Positions 19,849-28,208 of a DNA stretch of 28,208 bases are shown in pieces (the first letter of the stretch is position 1; the number at the start of each line of letters is the position of its first letter). The notes below the pieces were generated by a model. The model saw only the letters and a list, made by a program, of their open reading frames with translations, had not been told where the DNA came from and ran no database searches. Source of the DNA: Plakobranchus ocellatus (lineage: Eukaryota > Mollusca > Gastropoda > Plakobranchidae); NCBI GenBank assembly GCA_019648995.1, contig BLXT01000807.1, positions 277,297 through 305,504 on the forward strand, written 5' to 3'. Made by a program: the position numbers and the translations under genes.

Positions 19849-19924
19849 CCTGCCACTGCACTGGCCCCCACCAGGCCCCGCGTAGGCCTGCCACTGCATT
19901 GGCCCCATGAGGCCCTGTGCAGGC
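19849..19924 (+). repeat. 38-bp tandem duplication
   Basis: Two units, 19849-19886 and 19887-19924, share CCTGCCACTGCA(C/T)TGGCCCC followed by AGGCCC. Both are GC-rich and lie within the island 19527-23279. Confidence 0.85.
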
Positions 19925-20059
19925 CCGGGATATTTACGTCCGTGAACGCCCGGGTTCCAGCTAGTATGTCACTTTCTCATCCTACTGAATCCACATCTGT
20001 GAATATTCCATGAATCTCTCACTGCTCTTGATGCATCCCCGTGCACTGCTCTGTATGCT

Positions 20060-20340
20060 CAACCCAGCATAGGTAGTTGCCCACATTTTGGACTCAGGAG
20101 GATGAGTTGATCCACTTCTGTGGACATCCTAACCATGGAAACGTCTCCTGCCGCTCCCATTATGACCACGTCTGTGGCCCTTGTCTCCAACGTGCGGGGC
20201 TGGTTGCAGTCGCACATGTGACCTCCTAGATATTTGACTTTGGTCACCTCTGTGGCCTCCATCCCCTCTTTGATAAACGGAAATCTAGCTGCGGTCACGT
20301 CTGTAACCCTTTGCACTCCTATTTTGGTCATTTCTGTGAC
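20060..20340 (-). repeat. Short peptide-repeat array (HRxD-like)
   Basis: On the plus strand GTCTGTGGCC-like words recur near 20114, 20167, 20247, 20298 and 20330. Read on the minus strand they give short repeats such as HRGDQS, HRRGHN and YRRDRS. A related word also occurs near 19812. It is the far end of the gag-linked fossil region and has no domain of its own. Confidence 0.6.
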
Positions 20341-20389
20341 TCGCCGGAGTTCTCAATATCTGGTGATGGTTCCCTGTCCCCACTTTCAT

Positions 20390-20965
20390 GAGACCTCTCG
20401 CGGGGGCTTCTTGAACTCGTGAAGCTGTCCGCGATGCATGTCCTCAGACTCACGTGACCTCTCGCAGGGGCTCCTTGAACCTTGACGTCCTTGTCCATAG
20501 CCAACCTCACGAGATCTCTCGCGGGGGCTCCTTGAGCACTTTTGTCCTCATCCATAGCCACCCTCACGAGACCTGTCGCAGGGGCTTCTTGGACGTTGTC
20601 ATCTTTCTCCTCTGTTCTTACCCTCACGAGACAAGTCGCGGGGACGCCTTGAGTCTCCACGGACTGACGATCCTCTCACCCTATACGCCCGAGACCTCTC
20701 GTCGTAGGGGCTTCCTCTATCCTGGTATTCTGGGGACTCCTCGCCGCATCGATTCCCATGTGCACGAGACCTCTCGCCTTAAGGGCTTCTTCGCCTGTGC
20801 TGCTCCTGTGGATCTCTGATCCCATATGTATGATACCTCTCGCCATGGGGGCTTCTTGGACTGTGGCGGCCTTGACCCTTACACATATGAGACCTCTCGT
20901 TGTGCTACCTTCTGCGACCGTCAAGGCATCGTTCCCCACACGTACAACATCATTTCGACGTGGGG
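20390..20965 (-). repeat. Tandem array coding SPRERSHE-like repeats
   Basis: The plus-strand word ACCTCTCGCGGGGGCTTCTT, more or less altered, recurs about nine times (20393, 20457, 20514, 20571, 20631, 20694, 20769, 20835, 20892). On the minus strand the best frame reads SPRERSHE in each unit. Neighbouring units are mostly 57, 60, 63, 66 or 75 bases apart, all multiples of three. That is the pattern expected if length changes were tolerated only when they kept a reading frame. It lies downstream of the CCHC knuckle of the gag fossil. Confidence 0.8.
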
Positions 20966-21049
20966 GCTTCTGGTCCTTGGCGTCCCTAGGAAGTTCTGCG
21001 GCTACGTTTGGGCTATGATGCGCGGGTGATCTCACCATGCTGATTGGTA

Positions 21050-21510
21050 ATTACTATACCTAAACGGGTCCGGTGGATCCAATGCATTGAGATTAATCGC
21101 CCTCTGTGGTTGGTAGGGTGGACCAACTTATGTGGTTTGTATGGCGGATCCAACCCATTCGAATTAATCACTTTCTGTGATTGATGCAGTAAGTCCAACC
21201 CACTAGCGTTCAGGGCCTTCTTTGGTTGGCCGTATTTCAGATAACCGTCGGGATAACATCTGTCATTCCACCTGGCTACACTTGCATCTGAGACGCCTAT
21301 CTCATTCCTTTCTCCAGTGCATTCCGGTGATCCCCTCAGATGCCACCAGATCCAATTTCTCTTTGAGTTTCAGTTGGTCCGGCGGGTCCAATCCATTGGG
21401 GTTGACCACCTTCTGTAATAGGCGTGGTGGGTCAAAGCCATTCGGATTAACCACCCTCTGTGGTTGGTATGGCGGATCTAGTCCGTTTGGATTCAGTACC
21501 TCCTGTGGGG
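21050..21510 (-). repeat. 48-bp (16-residue) NPNGLDPP repeat, two blocks
   Basis: On the minus strand 21366-21505 encodes 16-residue units such as QRVVNPNGFDPP and QKVVNPNGLDPP, each followed by a variable tetrapeptide. A second block at about 21050-21200 has NSNGLDPPYKPHKLV-like units. About 165 bases of non-repeat sequence separate them. Pro-rich repeats of this sort next to a zinc knuckle suggest a linker or C-terminal tail of the gag-type protein. Confidence 0.8.
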
Positions 21511-21639
21511 GACTATCCTTTGGATGACCAGCGGGACAACTCCTACTACCCCAGCTAGCCCTCCCCGTCTCATATTTGTCTTCATCCCTTTGCTCCTCAC
21601 TCCTTGGCTCTGCCGCTTAGTGGTCCGGGGTCAGCGTTG

Positions 21640-23279
21640 GGGCGTCTATTCCGACCCCGTTCCGTTTTTTGGGTCCTCAAATCGGACATATTTAACGTCG
21701 CGCTTTGGGCATTGCGAAATAAAGTGGCCACTATTACCACATCCGAAACAGGCGAGGGGGCTTGTGGAGCGGGTCTTAGGACTCGGTGATCGACGGCCCT
21801 TCTCGAGTTTGTCAATCCTATCCTCCATCTTCTCTATCCTGTGAGACAAGGAGGACACTTTCCCTTCGATCCTGGATGCAAAATTACTTACTTTGTCATC
21901 CATTATCCTCTTGAGTCGTCACTCCAAACCAGCCATCATGCTTTCTAGCAGATTCTTTAACTCTGGCTGGTCCGGCTCCGCTTCCCGGCTTCTGCCTGGT
22001 GGAGTTACCTCCCTCCTCACCTGAGGTGGCTTGAAAGGCGGCCTGTCCTGGCGGGAGAGTAGTCCTGCCACTCCCCTCGATTTTCTCTGGGGTTCTGAGG
22101 CCTGTCAGCCCTGTTTCTAACAAGGGTTGAATCCCCTCCCTTGTACTCTCGACGTGGTGCAGATCTCTCCGCACTGTATTCTCGTCAAGAACAGACAGAG
22201 CGGACTGCTGCTTCAGGTGATCTATCCTCCCTTCTATTATATACATCCGCATGATTGAACTGGCACTGGAGGATATGCGTCGTAGCCTCATCCAGTGACT
22301 CCGGACGCATGTTCGCAGCATGGAGTCCCGCTTCTCTATCTGCGCAGCCTGTGCAGAACTTAAACACCATCTGTTTAATATCTTGCTTCCAGAGACCTGC
22401 TCCTGCGTCTTCTTCGAAAGCGTATAGTGCTAAGTGGTGGAGACGTTCCGCCCAATCTTCGATTGATTCTTCAATCCGTTGCTTCGCATTCTGAAACCGG
22501 ATTAGGGCGGTCTCTCTCAGATGCTTTGAGGCAAACCTTTGCACCATTCTCTTCATCAACTGACGAAGCGGCATATACCTATTTTCACGCATCATTAGGG
22601 TGGGGTAGTCTGCTGCTCTGTCTACTAGTATCCAGCAGAGGTAATCCTTTGCCTCTCTCTCAGAGAACATCTGTTCTCTTACAAATCTCTTGAATTTCAT
22701 CTCAACTGCTGCCCAACTTGACTCTCCTGAGTAGATTAAGGACTTGGGTGGTTGAATGAATTTTTGTGAGTGCCCGAGTTCATCATCGGACTCGTGTGAG
22801 TCATAACCGTACTGTCTTTCCGAGTTACAGTTGTGAAGCTGCCCAGACCTCTGGTGTTCACGGAAATATTTTCTGTGTTGGTCCTCCTGGAGCTCTGCAG
22901 AATATTGCCTATGTCGGCCGTCTTCGTCATACTGTGACACTGGCAGGGCCTGCCGTCGTTCATCAGTTGGCGTGTAGGACGTCACAGGCTTTTTTGGGCG
23001 TGTTTCTTCCCAAGAAAAGGCAGCATTCCTTTCGTCACAGAGGTCCATAGTGCTCTTCCTGTCTGAAAGGTCATGACTCCTGTCTGACTGTTTGTGGACT
23101 TCTTCGAAGGTGACTACCTTCTCTAACTCCTGTGGATCCTCCCGCAAGAGATCACATAGGGAGTGGAGAGTAAATGGGCTCTCATCCCTTGTTTTAATAA
23201 TTTTTTGGGCGGTCTTCTCGCCAGCCCATGGGATTTTTTGCAAATCCTCTACATCACATGTATTGACACTTATTTTCAT
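21640..23279 (-). mobile_element. Fossil Ty3/Gypsy-like gag region with HhH N-terminus
   Basis: Parts in order on the minus strand: a helix-hairpin-helix like that of ComEA proteins (VNTCDVEDLQKIPWAGEKTA) at the start, 23279-23180; a charged Gln/Arg/Asp-rich linker; a capsid-like region at about 22760-22240 with SSWAAVEMKFKRFVREQ, MVQRFASKHLRETALIRFQ and EESIEDWAERLHHLALYAF; a coiled coil (21900-21800); and a CCHC knuckle CFGCGNSGHFISQC (21709-21750). Peptide-repeat arrays follow to about 20060. The longest open piece is 364 codons (22185-23279). The region as a whole is broken, with a few breaks. No protease, reverse transcriptase, integrase or matching LTRs were recognised, so it is a gag-only remnant or a non-autonomous relic. 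Age cannot be judged without LTRs. Confidence 0.82.
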
Positions 23280-23289
23280 CCCACTCGCT

Positions 23290-24189
23290 TACGACAAAAA
23301 TGGCACAGATACGAGACAATATAAAAATTAAAAAAATGTTAATTATCAAAGTAATATAAATATTACTCAAAGAAAGCAATTCAAGATCTGCCAAATTATT
23401 TTTAATTTTTGTTTAAATTTATTGTTTTTTTCTTTTGATTTATTGAAAAATACATTTGAATATAAATTATAAAAAAAGTGGAAAAGGCAATTAATTATAG
23501 AGAATAAATTATTTAATCAAAGTAGCACAAAGTTATACCAATTACAAAATCTACGCCTAACCTTTTCAAATGCTCTAGTTCTAAATTAATTCTATAAAAT
23601 TTCAGCTAAACTAATTCTTGATCTGTGGAATTCTGAATCACGGCCTGATTCAGAAATTATTAGATTAATCTAGCAAATTAACAAATCCGGGCACATACAC
23701 GCCCAGATCTAGATTCGAACGGATCTGGACCAAGAGAAACCAGATTTATTATTTCCTAACACCTATGGGAAAAAAAACGCTAACCTAACTAAATCTAACT
23801 AATAAAAAATACTAAGTAATAACAATACTAAATTATACTAGGCCCAAATCTAGAATTATTAATCTAGATCTAAACCTGCAAATGCCTGTGCTGACCCAGT
23901 AAAATAGTGGTCAACACAAACTTATCTAGGTCTATTTAGTAGGCCGAAATACCTTGGACCTAAAGGAAACATACTGTTTTTTTTTTTTTGTTTGTTTTTT
24001 TTTTTTAATTCTCGCATCCTCACAATCTCAATAACAACCATGTAAAACAAATTCCTCTTTCCAAGGCTCCAGGCATTTTTCCAAGCCATGCACTCCGGGT
24101 TACTTTAGCATGAAAATGTAAACCTGTTCATGTAGGCTTTCATTGAACACAAATAGATTTATATGTTATCGCTATACTCTATATAATAA
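23290..24189. other. AT-rich DNA with TCTAGATCT-type words
   Basis: Composition drops to AT-rich right next to the gag fossil. Words like AGATCTAGATT, TCTAGAATT and TCTAGATCT recur at 23705-23720 and 23850-23875. A G/T-homopolymer stretch lies at 23978-24005. No LTR-like repeat of the region beyond the other end of the island was seen. Confidence 0.55.
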
Positions 24190-25780
24190 GTGTAACGGAC
24201 TTTGGCGTAAAACTAGACCATTGAATCAGGAGCACGCGTTACCACTGGACAGGCATGTAAACACACACACACTCACACACAAACCATACACCTCACTTTA
24301 TCGATGGATAATCTTGGTGAAGCAAAACTATATTAGCAGACGCATAAATAAAAAAAACATATGTCTCATTACTTCAGTGTAGCGATACGCAAGCGTCTGC
24401 CCTTGCCACAACACCGGGAAATGAAAGCATACTAACAACCAATTTTTTCTTTTAATCGCACCCCTTCAATTCAGTTTGAGAAACATTTCTGAACATAACA
24501 AAATTTATGGTTCTGTCAGTTTCGAGGCCATGACATAAACCTATAGAAAGTAATACACAGGCCTTACATCTCATTCACAGACAAATTTTCTCCAAGGTAT
24601 TATTCTTCTAAGCTAGGCAAACAAAGGACATCTTGCCACTAATAGTAATAAAGTATGAGGCTGCCTCTAGCTCTACTATGCTCACCCTCTCCTCATTATA
24701 CGCCAGTGATCAAGCCCATTGCCAGATGGGAGGTGCGAACAAAACTGTTGAACAAACACACACTCACACACAGAGACACGCTCTCAGTCAAAATTTCAAT
24801 TCAAGACATCCTACGCCAAGAGGGGCATCGGGAACACAGTGGTTAGTGAGTCCGCCCTGAGATCTGCATGGACCCTCCTGTCACGGGTTCGAGTCTCGCC
24901 ACCGGCGTCCTGACCTGACGGAGGGCCTAACAGCTTTAGATCACTTTGTTGTGAACTGGCTATATACAAAACCTTCCTTCCTTCCTACGCCAAGGAAAGA
25001 GAATGATAGCATACTTTACTTATTAAAGGTTACAAAACGAAGGTTTAGATGCAGGAAAAGCAAACGAGCACACACATGCACACGCACACATACACTCATC
25101 CTAAACAGTCTCTTCAAAAATATTCTCCTTTCCAACGCCTCTAAGATTAAAACTGAGAAAGTTCCTCATTGGTTGGTCTAAAACTGGACCTCTATATGTG
25201 ATATCGTGTAATCCATACCAAACGAGCCAACCTCTTCCTGGCCCTACGACTACAAAGGGGTGGAGATACACAGACACATACACACACACACACCACTTTC
25301 CCCTTATCGCACACATACACACACTTCTCATAACACACACGCACACAAACACATCCGAGAATTTTTTCTCAGGTCTACCAGAGGTTCAAAATCCCAAAGC
25401 ATCTCATTAGTTCTAAAGATTGGACTATTGAGTTGATATTGCATTGCATCATTTTTGCCACAGACCAAGGTTGTAAACACACACACCCACACACACATAG
25501 GTAAACATAAAAGTTACCCAACACTGTCTTCGAGAAATTTCTCTTTCTTAAGGCCAGTCAAAGATTGAAACTGACAAAGAATCTCATTGGTTATTCAAAT
25601 ATGACCATCAAGTCTAAGTGTGTTTGGTACATGTAATGTATGCGTGAACTAAGCCAATCGCTAGCAGGCCTTACTCTAGGCCACCAACATATTTTTTCCC
25701 AGTAACCTATCAAGGACTGAAAAATAACATAATAAAGCTCAGGATTGGCTGTTATGAAACTGAACTGTCAATCCCATTTC
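24190..25780 (+). repeat. Imperfect long tandem repeat with CA tracts
   Basis: A core of about 85 bases recurs near 25107, 25356, 25521 and 25688. It has a TTC..A.ATT(T/C)TC start, an AAGATT(A/G)AAACTGA-like centre and CTCATTGGTT..TC(T/A)AA..A(C/T)TGGACC-like end. Related ends occur further left (AAAACTAGACCATTGAATCA near 24210). Units are followed by (CA)n tracts at 24259-24288, 24756-24780, 25066-25098, 25267-25353 and 25477-25503. The spacing is about 165-250 bases because the CA tracts vary. A SINE splits the array at 24821. Confidence 0.7.
24821..24982 (+). mobile_element. tRNA-derived SINE, copy 3, with perfect target duplication
   Basis: The element starts AGGGGCATCGGGAACACAGT (A box), has B box GGTTCGAGTC near 24884, the body GACGGAGGGCCTAACAGC and a tail ending in (CCTT)n. 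The 12-bp direct repeat TCCTACGCCAAG at 24809-24820 and 24983-24994 is identical on both sides. It is 162 bp long and is the best-preserved copy in the window. The head is the long variant, as in the 704-863 copy. Confidence 0.95.
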
Positions 25781-26004
25781 TGTGTTTTAAGAAAACCAAC
25801 CTTCATTCCAGAACTTTCTCTTCCCTTCACATCGAAGAGAGTAAGAGACAGAATGTATTTCACCAGATAGTGGAATTTTCCACTGCTTGTGAAGAATATC
25901 CGCCTAGGAATTGATTATATAACACCAGATGCCTTTTTCGTCTTTGTTTTGGCCTCTGATTGGAAAGGCTATTTTTGTGTTGCCATATAAAAAGTGTGTT
26001 TAAT
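25781..26004. other. Spacer without recognised features
   Basis: No repeat, gene or RNA signal was found between the CA-rich array and the purine tract. Confidence 0.5.
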
Positions 26005-26086
26005 GAAAAGAAAGGGGGGGGGGAGAGGGAACGGGGGAAAAGAAAAGAAAGCGGGAGGGGGAACGGAAGAAAGGAAAAGAAAGAAA
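26005..26086 (+). repeat. Purine tract with G-quadruplex potential
   Basis: Of about 82 bases only three are pyrimidines. A run of ten G (26014-26023) is followed by GGG (26027-26029) and GGGGG (26033-26037), so four G-tracts fit within 24 bases. Further GGG and GGGGG runs lie near 26053-26061. The tract could also form a triplex. Confidence 0.85.
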
Positions 26087-26249
26087 TACCCATCGCTAGT
26101 GACTGATTAGCAGGTTATAACACAGTAATAAAAGTCGTGGACCAGCGGAGTTCTGCTGATTCTAGATGATGCTAACTGGGCGGGATCAGTAAATACAGTC
26201 CGAAACTTTAGAAAATGCAGTTCGTCTATCGTAATTGATCCTAGATGCA

Positions 26250-26455
26250 TACTTTGTGTGGTATATAAAGTTTATATACATCAAGAGATTATGGTTATTG
26301 TGAGGCCAATGCTTTTGTAGGGTATATATAACTATAGATATCAAATGATTATGTTTATTGTAAAGCTAATACTTTTGTGGGGCATATAAAAATATATACA
26401 TCAAAAGATTATGTTTATTGTGAAGCCAATGCTTTTGTGGGATATATAAACCTTT
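26250..26455 (+). repeat. 60-bp tandem repeat, block A
   Basis: Units 26260-26319, 26320-26379 and 26380-26439 are exactly 60 bases each. They carry GGGTATATAAAACTATA-like and GATTATGTTTATTGTGA-like words and end in GCCAATGCTTTTGTG. A partial fourth unit follows. Every unit has a TATA-like word, and most have CCAAT within a GCCAAT word. Confidence 0.92.
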
Positions 26456-26820
26456 AATGGAGCTAGCTAAGCTCAAACGTGTACGCCCATACAAATTTTT
26501 GTGGGGCGTCAATAAAATCCACAAAAATAAAGATATGTTCCTCCAGATCATGCTATTTTGAGTTCGCATATTTTAAAATCCCGAAGGTGTTTTACGGATT
26601 TAGAAAAGTCATTTAAACCTTTTAAGTTGGCAAAACAAAGTATAGCAGGTGGGCATTTTAATAACAATGAACTTTTTTTTCCGGAGCTTTATAAGCCGCA
26701 TGTCAAAGGTAAAAGGGAAAAACAGCATTTTTTAAAATGTTTTGTGCGCAAATTTTGTTTTGAGAATATCTTAAAGTGATAAAATAAAAGCAGCTATGGG
26801 TTTGGCTAGTGCATCACAAT
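26456..26820. other. Non-repeat segment between the two 60-bp repeat blocks
   Basis: A trace of the repeat (TTTTTGTGGGGCGTC near 26496) remains. The 73-codon open frame 26558-26779, followed by AAAATAAAAG, is Lys/Phe-rich and unrecognised. It may be chance. Confidence 0.5.
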
Positions 26821-27020
26821 ATCATACAAAAAATTATGTTTATTATGAAGCTAATGCTTTTGTGGGGTATATAATACTACATAAAGATATATGAAGCGAT
26901 TATATTTATGTGAGGCCAATACTTTTGTGGGGTATATAAAACTATATATTAAGAGATTGTTTATGTTGTGGGGTCACTGATTTTGTGGGGTACATAAAAC
27001 TATATACAATATATACCCCA
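26821..27020 (+). repeat. 60-bp tandem repeat, block B
   Basis: Units related to block A join at 26865, 26930 and 26988 (each junction TTTTGTG/GGGT). The lengths of about 65 and 58 bases show small insertions and losses. GGGTATATAAAACTATATA appears again. Confidence 0.88.
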
Positions 27021-28095
27021 CAGCAATGTCTGATTGATTTTTGATTTGTGTAGAAGTTATATTGAAATTAGCATGGTATGGGTAAAGGAGGTGGAGAAAA
27101 ATGAGAAAGTTTTCTCCTCTAAATACACCTGTGGTTAAGCTTTAATTTTTTTTCTCCCATGGCCTACAGCTGCATTGTTATTGTTACTCAGCCTAGTAAT
27201 TTTTAACTGTAAGGTTAATTAGGGCATTGATTTTTTAAACAATGGTAACTAATCTGGCATTAGTAATCCACCAAAATCTTCAAAAATTTTACTTTTGATG
27301 AATTCTGGAAGGTCTACGCATTCGACTCGTTGCTGTAAGATTTAAACTAAAATCTAAAATACAAATATATTTGTATCACATATTGCAATGAATTTAGGCC
27401 ATTTTCATAGACCTAATTCATTTAAAGACGAAAAACAAAAGCAAGATGAAAAACATTATCCGATTTTAATCTAGATTTATACTTTCAAATTTCTATCTAA
27501 TAAGCAAAGAAAAAAAGATCCCTTCGATGTTATAAGACACAACAGCTAAATTAATCATTTACCAAAAACTATTGCAAAAACTAATGATCCTAAGGGTAAC
27601 TACATCTCAATTAGATTTAAGCCTAGATCAAGCTATTCAAATTTTTCTTTTTAAAAATTCAAAATGCTTTTATATAAAATGATTTTCAAGTCTTTAGTAA
27701 ATCTATTTTTAGATTAGAAAAGCCATTGCGAAATGAGGCTAAATCTAGATCTGAAGTTTCTGCATGAAATGTTAATGTGAGAAACTTATTCAGAAAACTC
27801 ATACAATATAAAATGTCTCCTAATCCTAAGTAATAAAAGAACGTTACAAACTTGATCTCTAGATCTAAAATCTTTACAGATGAAACCAGTTCCTGGATTT
27901 AGATTTAGATCTAAGCTGCATTTTTCACCCTCAGGCTATGGGCTTTCTAATTGTATAAGTCCACTTCTTTTCGAAGATATTAGACTGATACGTGTTAAGA
28001 CTTACACGCCTAAAAGAAGGGTCCCCCAAAAAGGTAAGTCTGACATGACAAATGACAACATCTACATGACTCAGTTCTAATTTAAAAGAAAAAAA
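27021..28095. other. AT-rich DNA with TCTAGATCT-type words
   Basis: AATCTAGATT, TCTAGATCT and AGATCTAAG words recur at 27468-27476, 27745-27755, 27855-27870 and 27905-27915. The open frame 27880-28080 (66 codons) has no recognised domain. Confidence 0.5.
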
Positions 28096-28208
28096 CTAGC
28101 TTTTCTTCCCTTTATTTCCCTTTTTTCTATCCTCCCTCTTCTCTCCCCTTGTCTTGCTTCCACCCCTCCCCCTCCCCTGACCCCCACCCCTCTTCTTTCT
28201 CTCTCTCA
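28096..28208 (+). repeat. Pyrimidine-rich tract at window end
   Basis: CT-rich low-complexity sequence runs off the window edge with (CT)n at the very end. It may be the start of another GA/CT block in the opposite orientation to that at position 1. Confidence 0.8.

Noticed and set aside
23700-23735. tRNA-like hairpin CCAGATC...GATCTGG followed by ACCA
   Set aside because: The T-loop does not fit the B-box consensus, the stem arises from the common AGATCT words, and no D or anticodon arm is present.
23300-24100. Possible 5' LTR of the gag fossil
   Set aside because: By eye it shares no sequence with the region at the other end of the island (19000-20050), so an LTR pair is not supported.

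Overview
This window looks like non-coding, repeat-dense DNA from an animal, most likely a gastropod mollusc. The grounds are the AT-rich background, long GA/CA/ATT microsatellites, tRNA-derived SINEs, decayed LINEs of kinds common in marine invertebrates, and many TCTAGATCT-type words that I associate with heterobranch snails and slugs. The species is inference. I found no convincing host exon, tRNA, rRNA or CRISPR array. Everything with protein-like signal belongs to mobile elements, and all of these look decayed.

Layout. 1-1381: a GA-rich block with its own higher-order repeat, holding a SINE (704-863, minus strand) and ending in a unique tail. A diverged copy of block and tail lies at 7440-8165. 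1981-2052: a perfect 20-bp repeat. 2490-2937: a ~205-bp tandem duplication. 3198-3915: a 42-bp minisatellite interrupted by an inverted repeat. 4797-4890: a diverged SINE-like head. 8472-8607: a second SINE copy. 8.6-12.3 kb: mostly featureless AT-rich DNA plus an (ATT)n array. 12345-12900: a ~200-bp tandem repeat with TG tracts. 13841-13951: a 17-18-bp repeat.

14089-17180 is a graveyard of minus-strand retroelements: the 3' end of one LINE with a (TGA)n tail, a second SINE type, and a reverse transcriptase gene of another LINE family. 18368-18742 holds a transposase-like fragment between two GA tracts. 19527-23279 is a GC-richer island with a fossil Ty3/Gypsy-like gag region on the minus strand (helix-hairpin-helix, capsid-like region, coiled coil, CCHC knuckle), then three arrays of in-frame peptide repeats, and a run of four hairpins at its far edge. 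No protease, reverse transcriptase, integrase or LTR pair was seen for it.

24190-25780 is an imperfect long tandem repeat with a CA tract in most units, split by a SINE with a perfect 12-bp target duplication. 26005-26086 is a purine tract with quadruplex potential. 26250-27020 is a 60-bp repeat carrying TATA-like words. The last ~110 bases are pyrimidine-rich.

The parts do not form a pathway. The window is best read as layers of insertion and tandem expansion. The most useful points are the paired GA-rich repeat, the SINE family with clear target duplications, the HhH-Gag fossil with coding-phased repeats, and the hairpin cluster.
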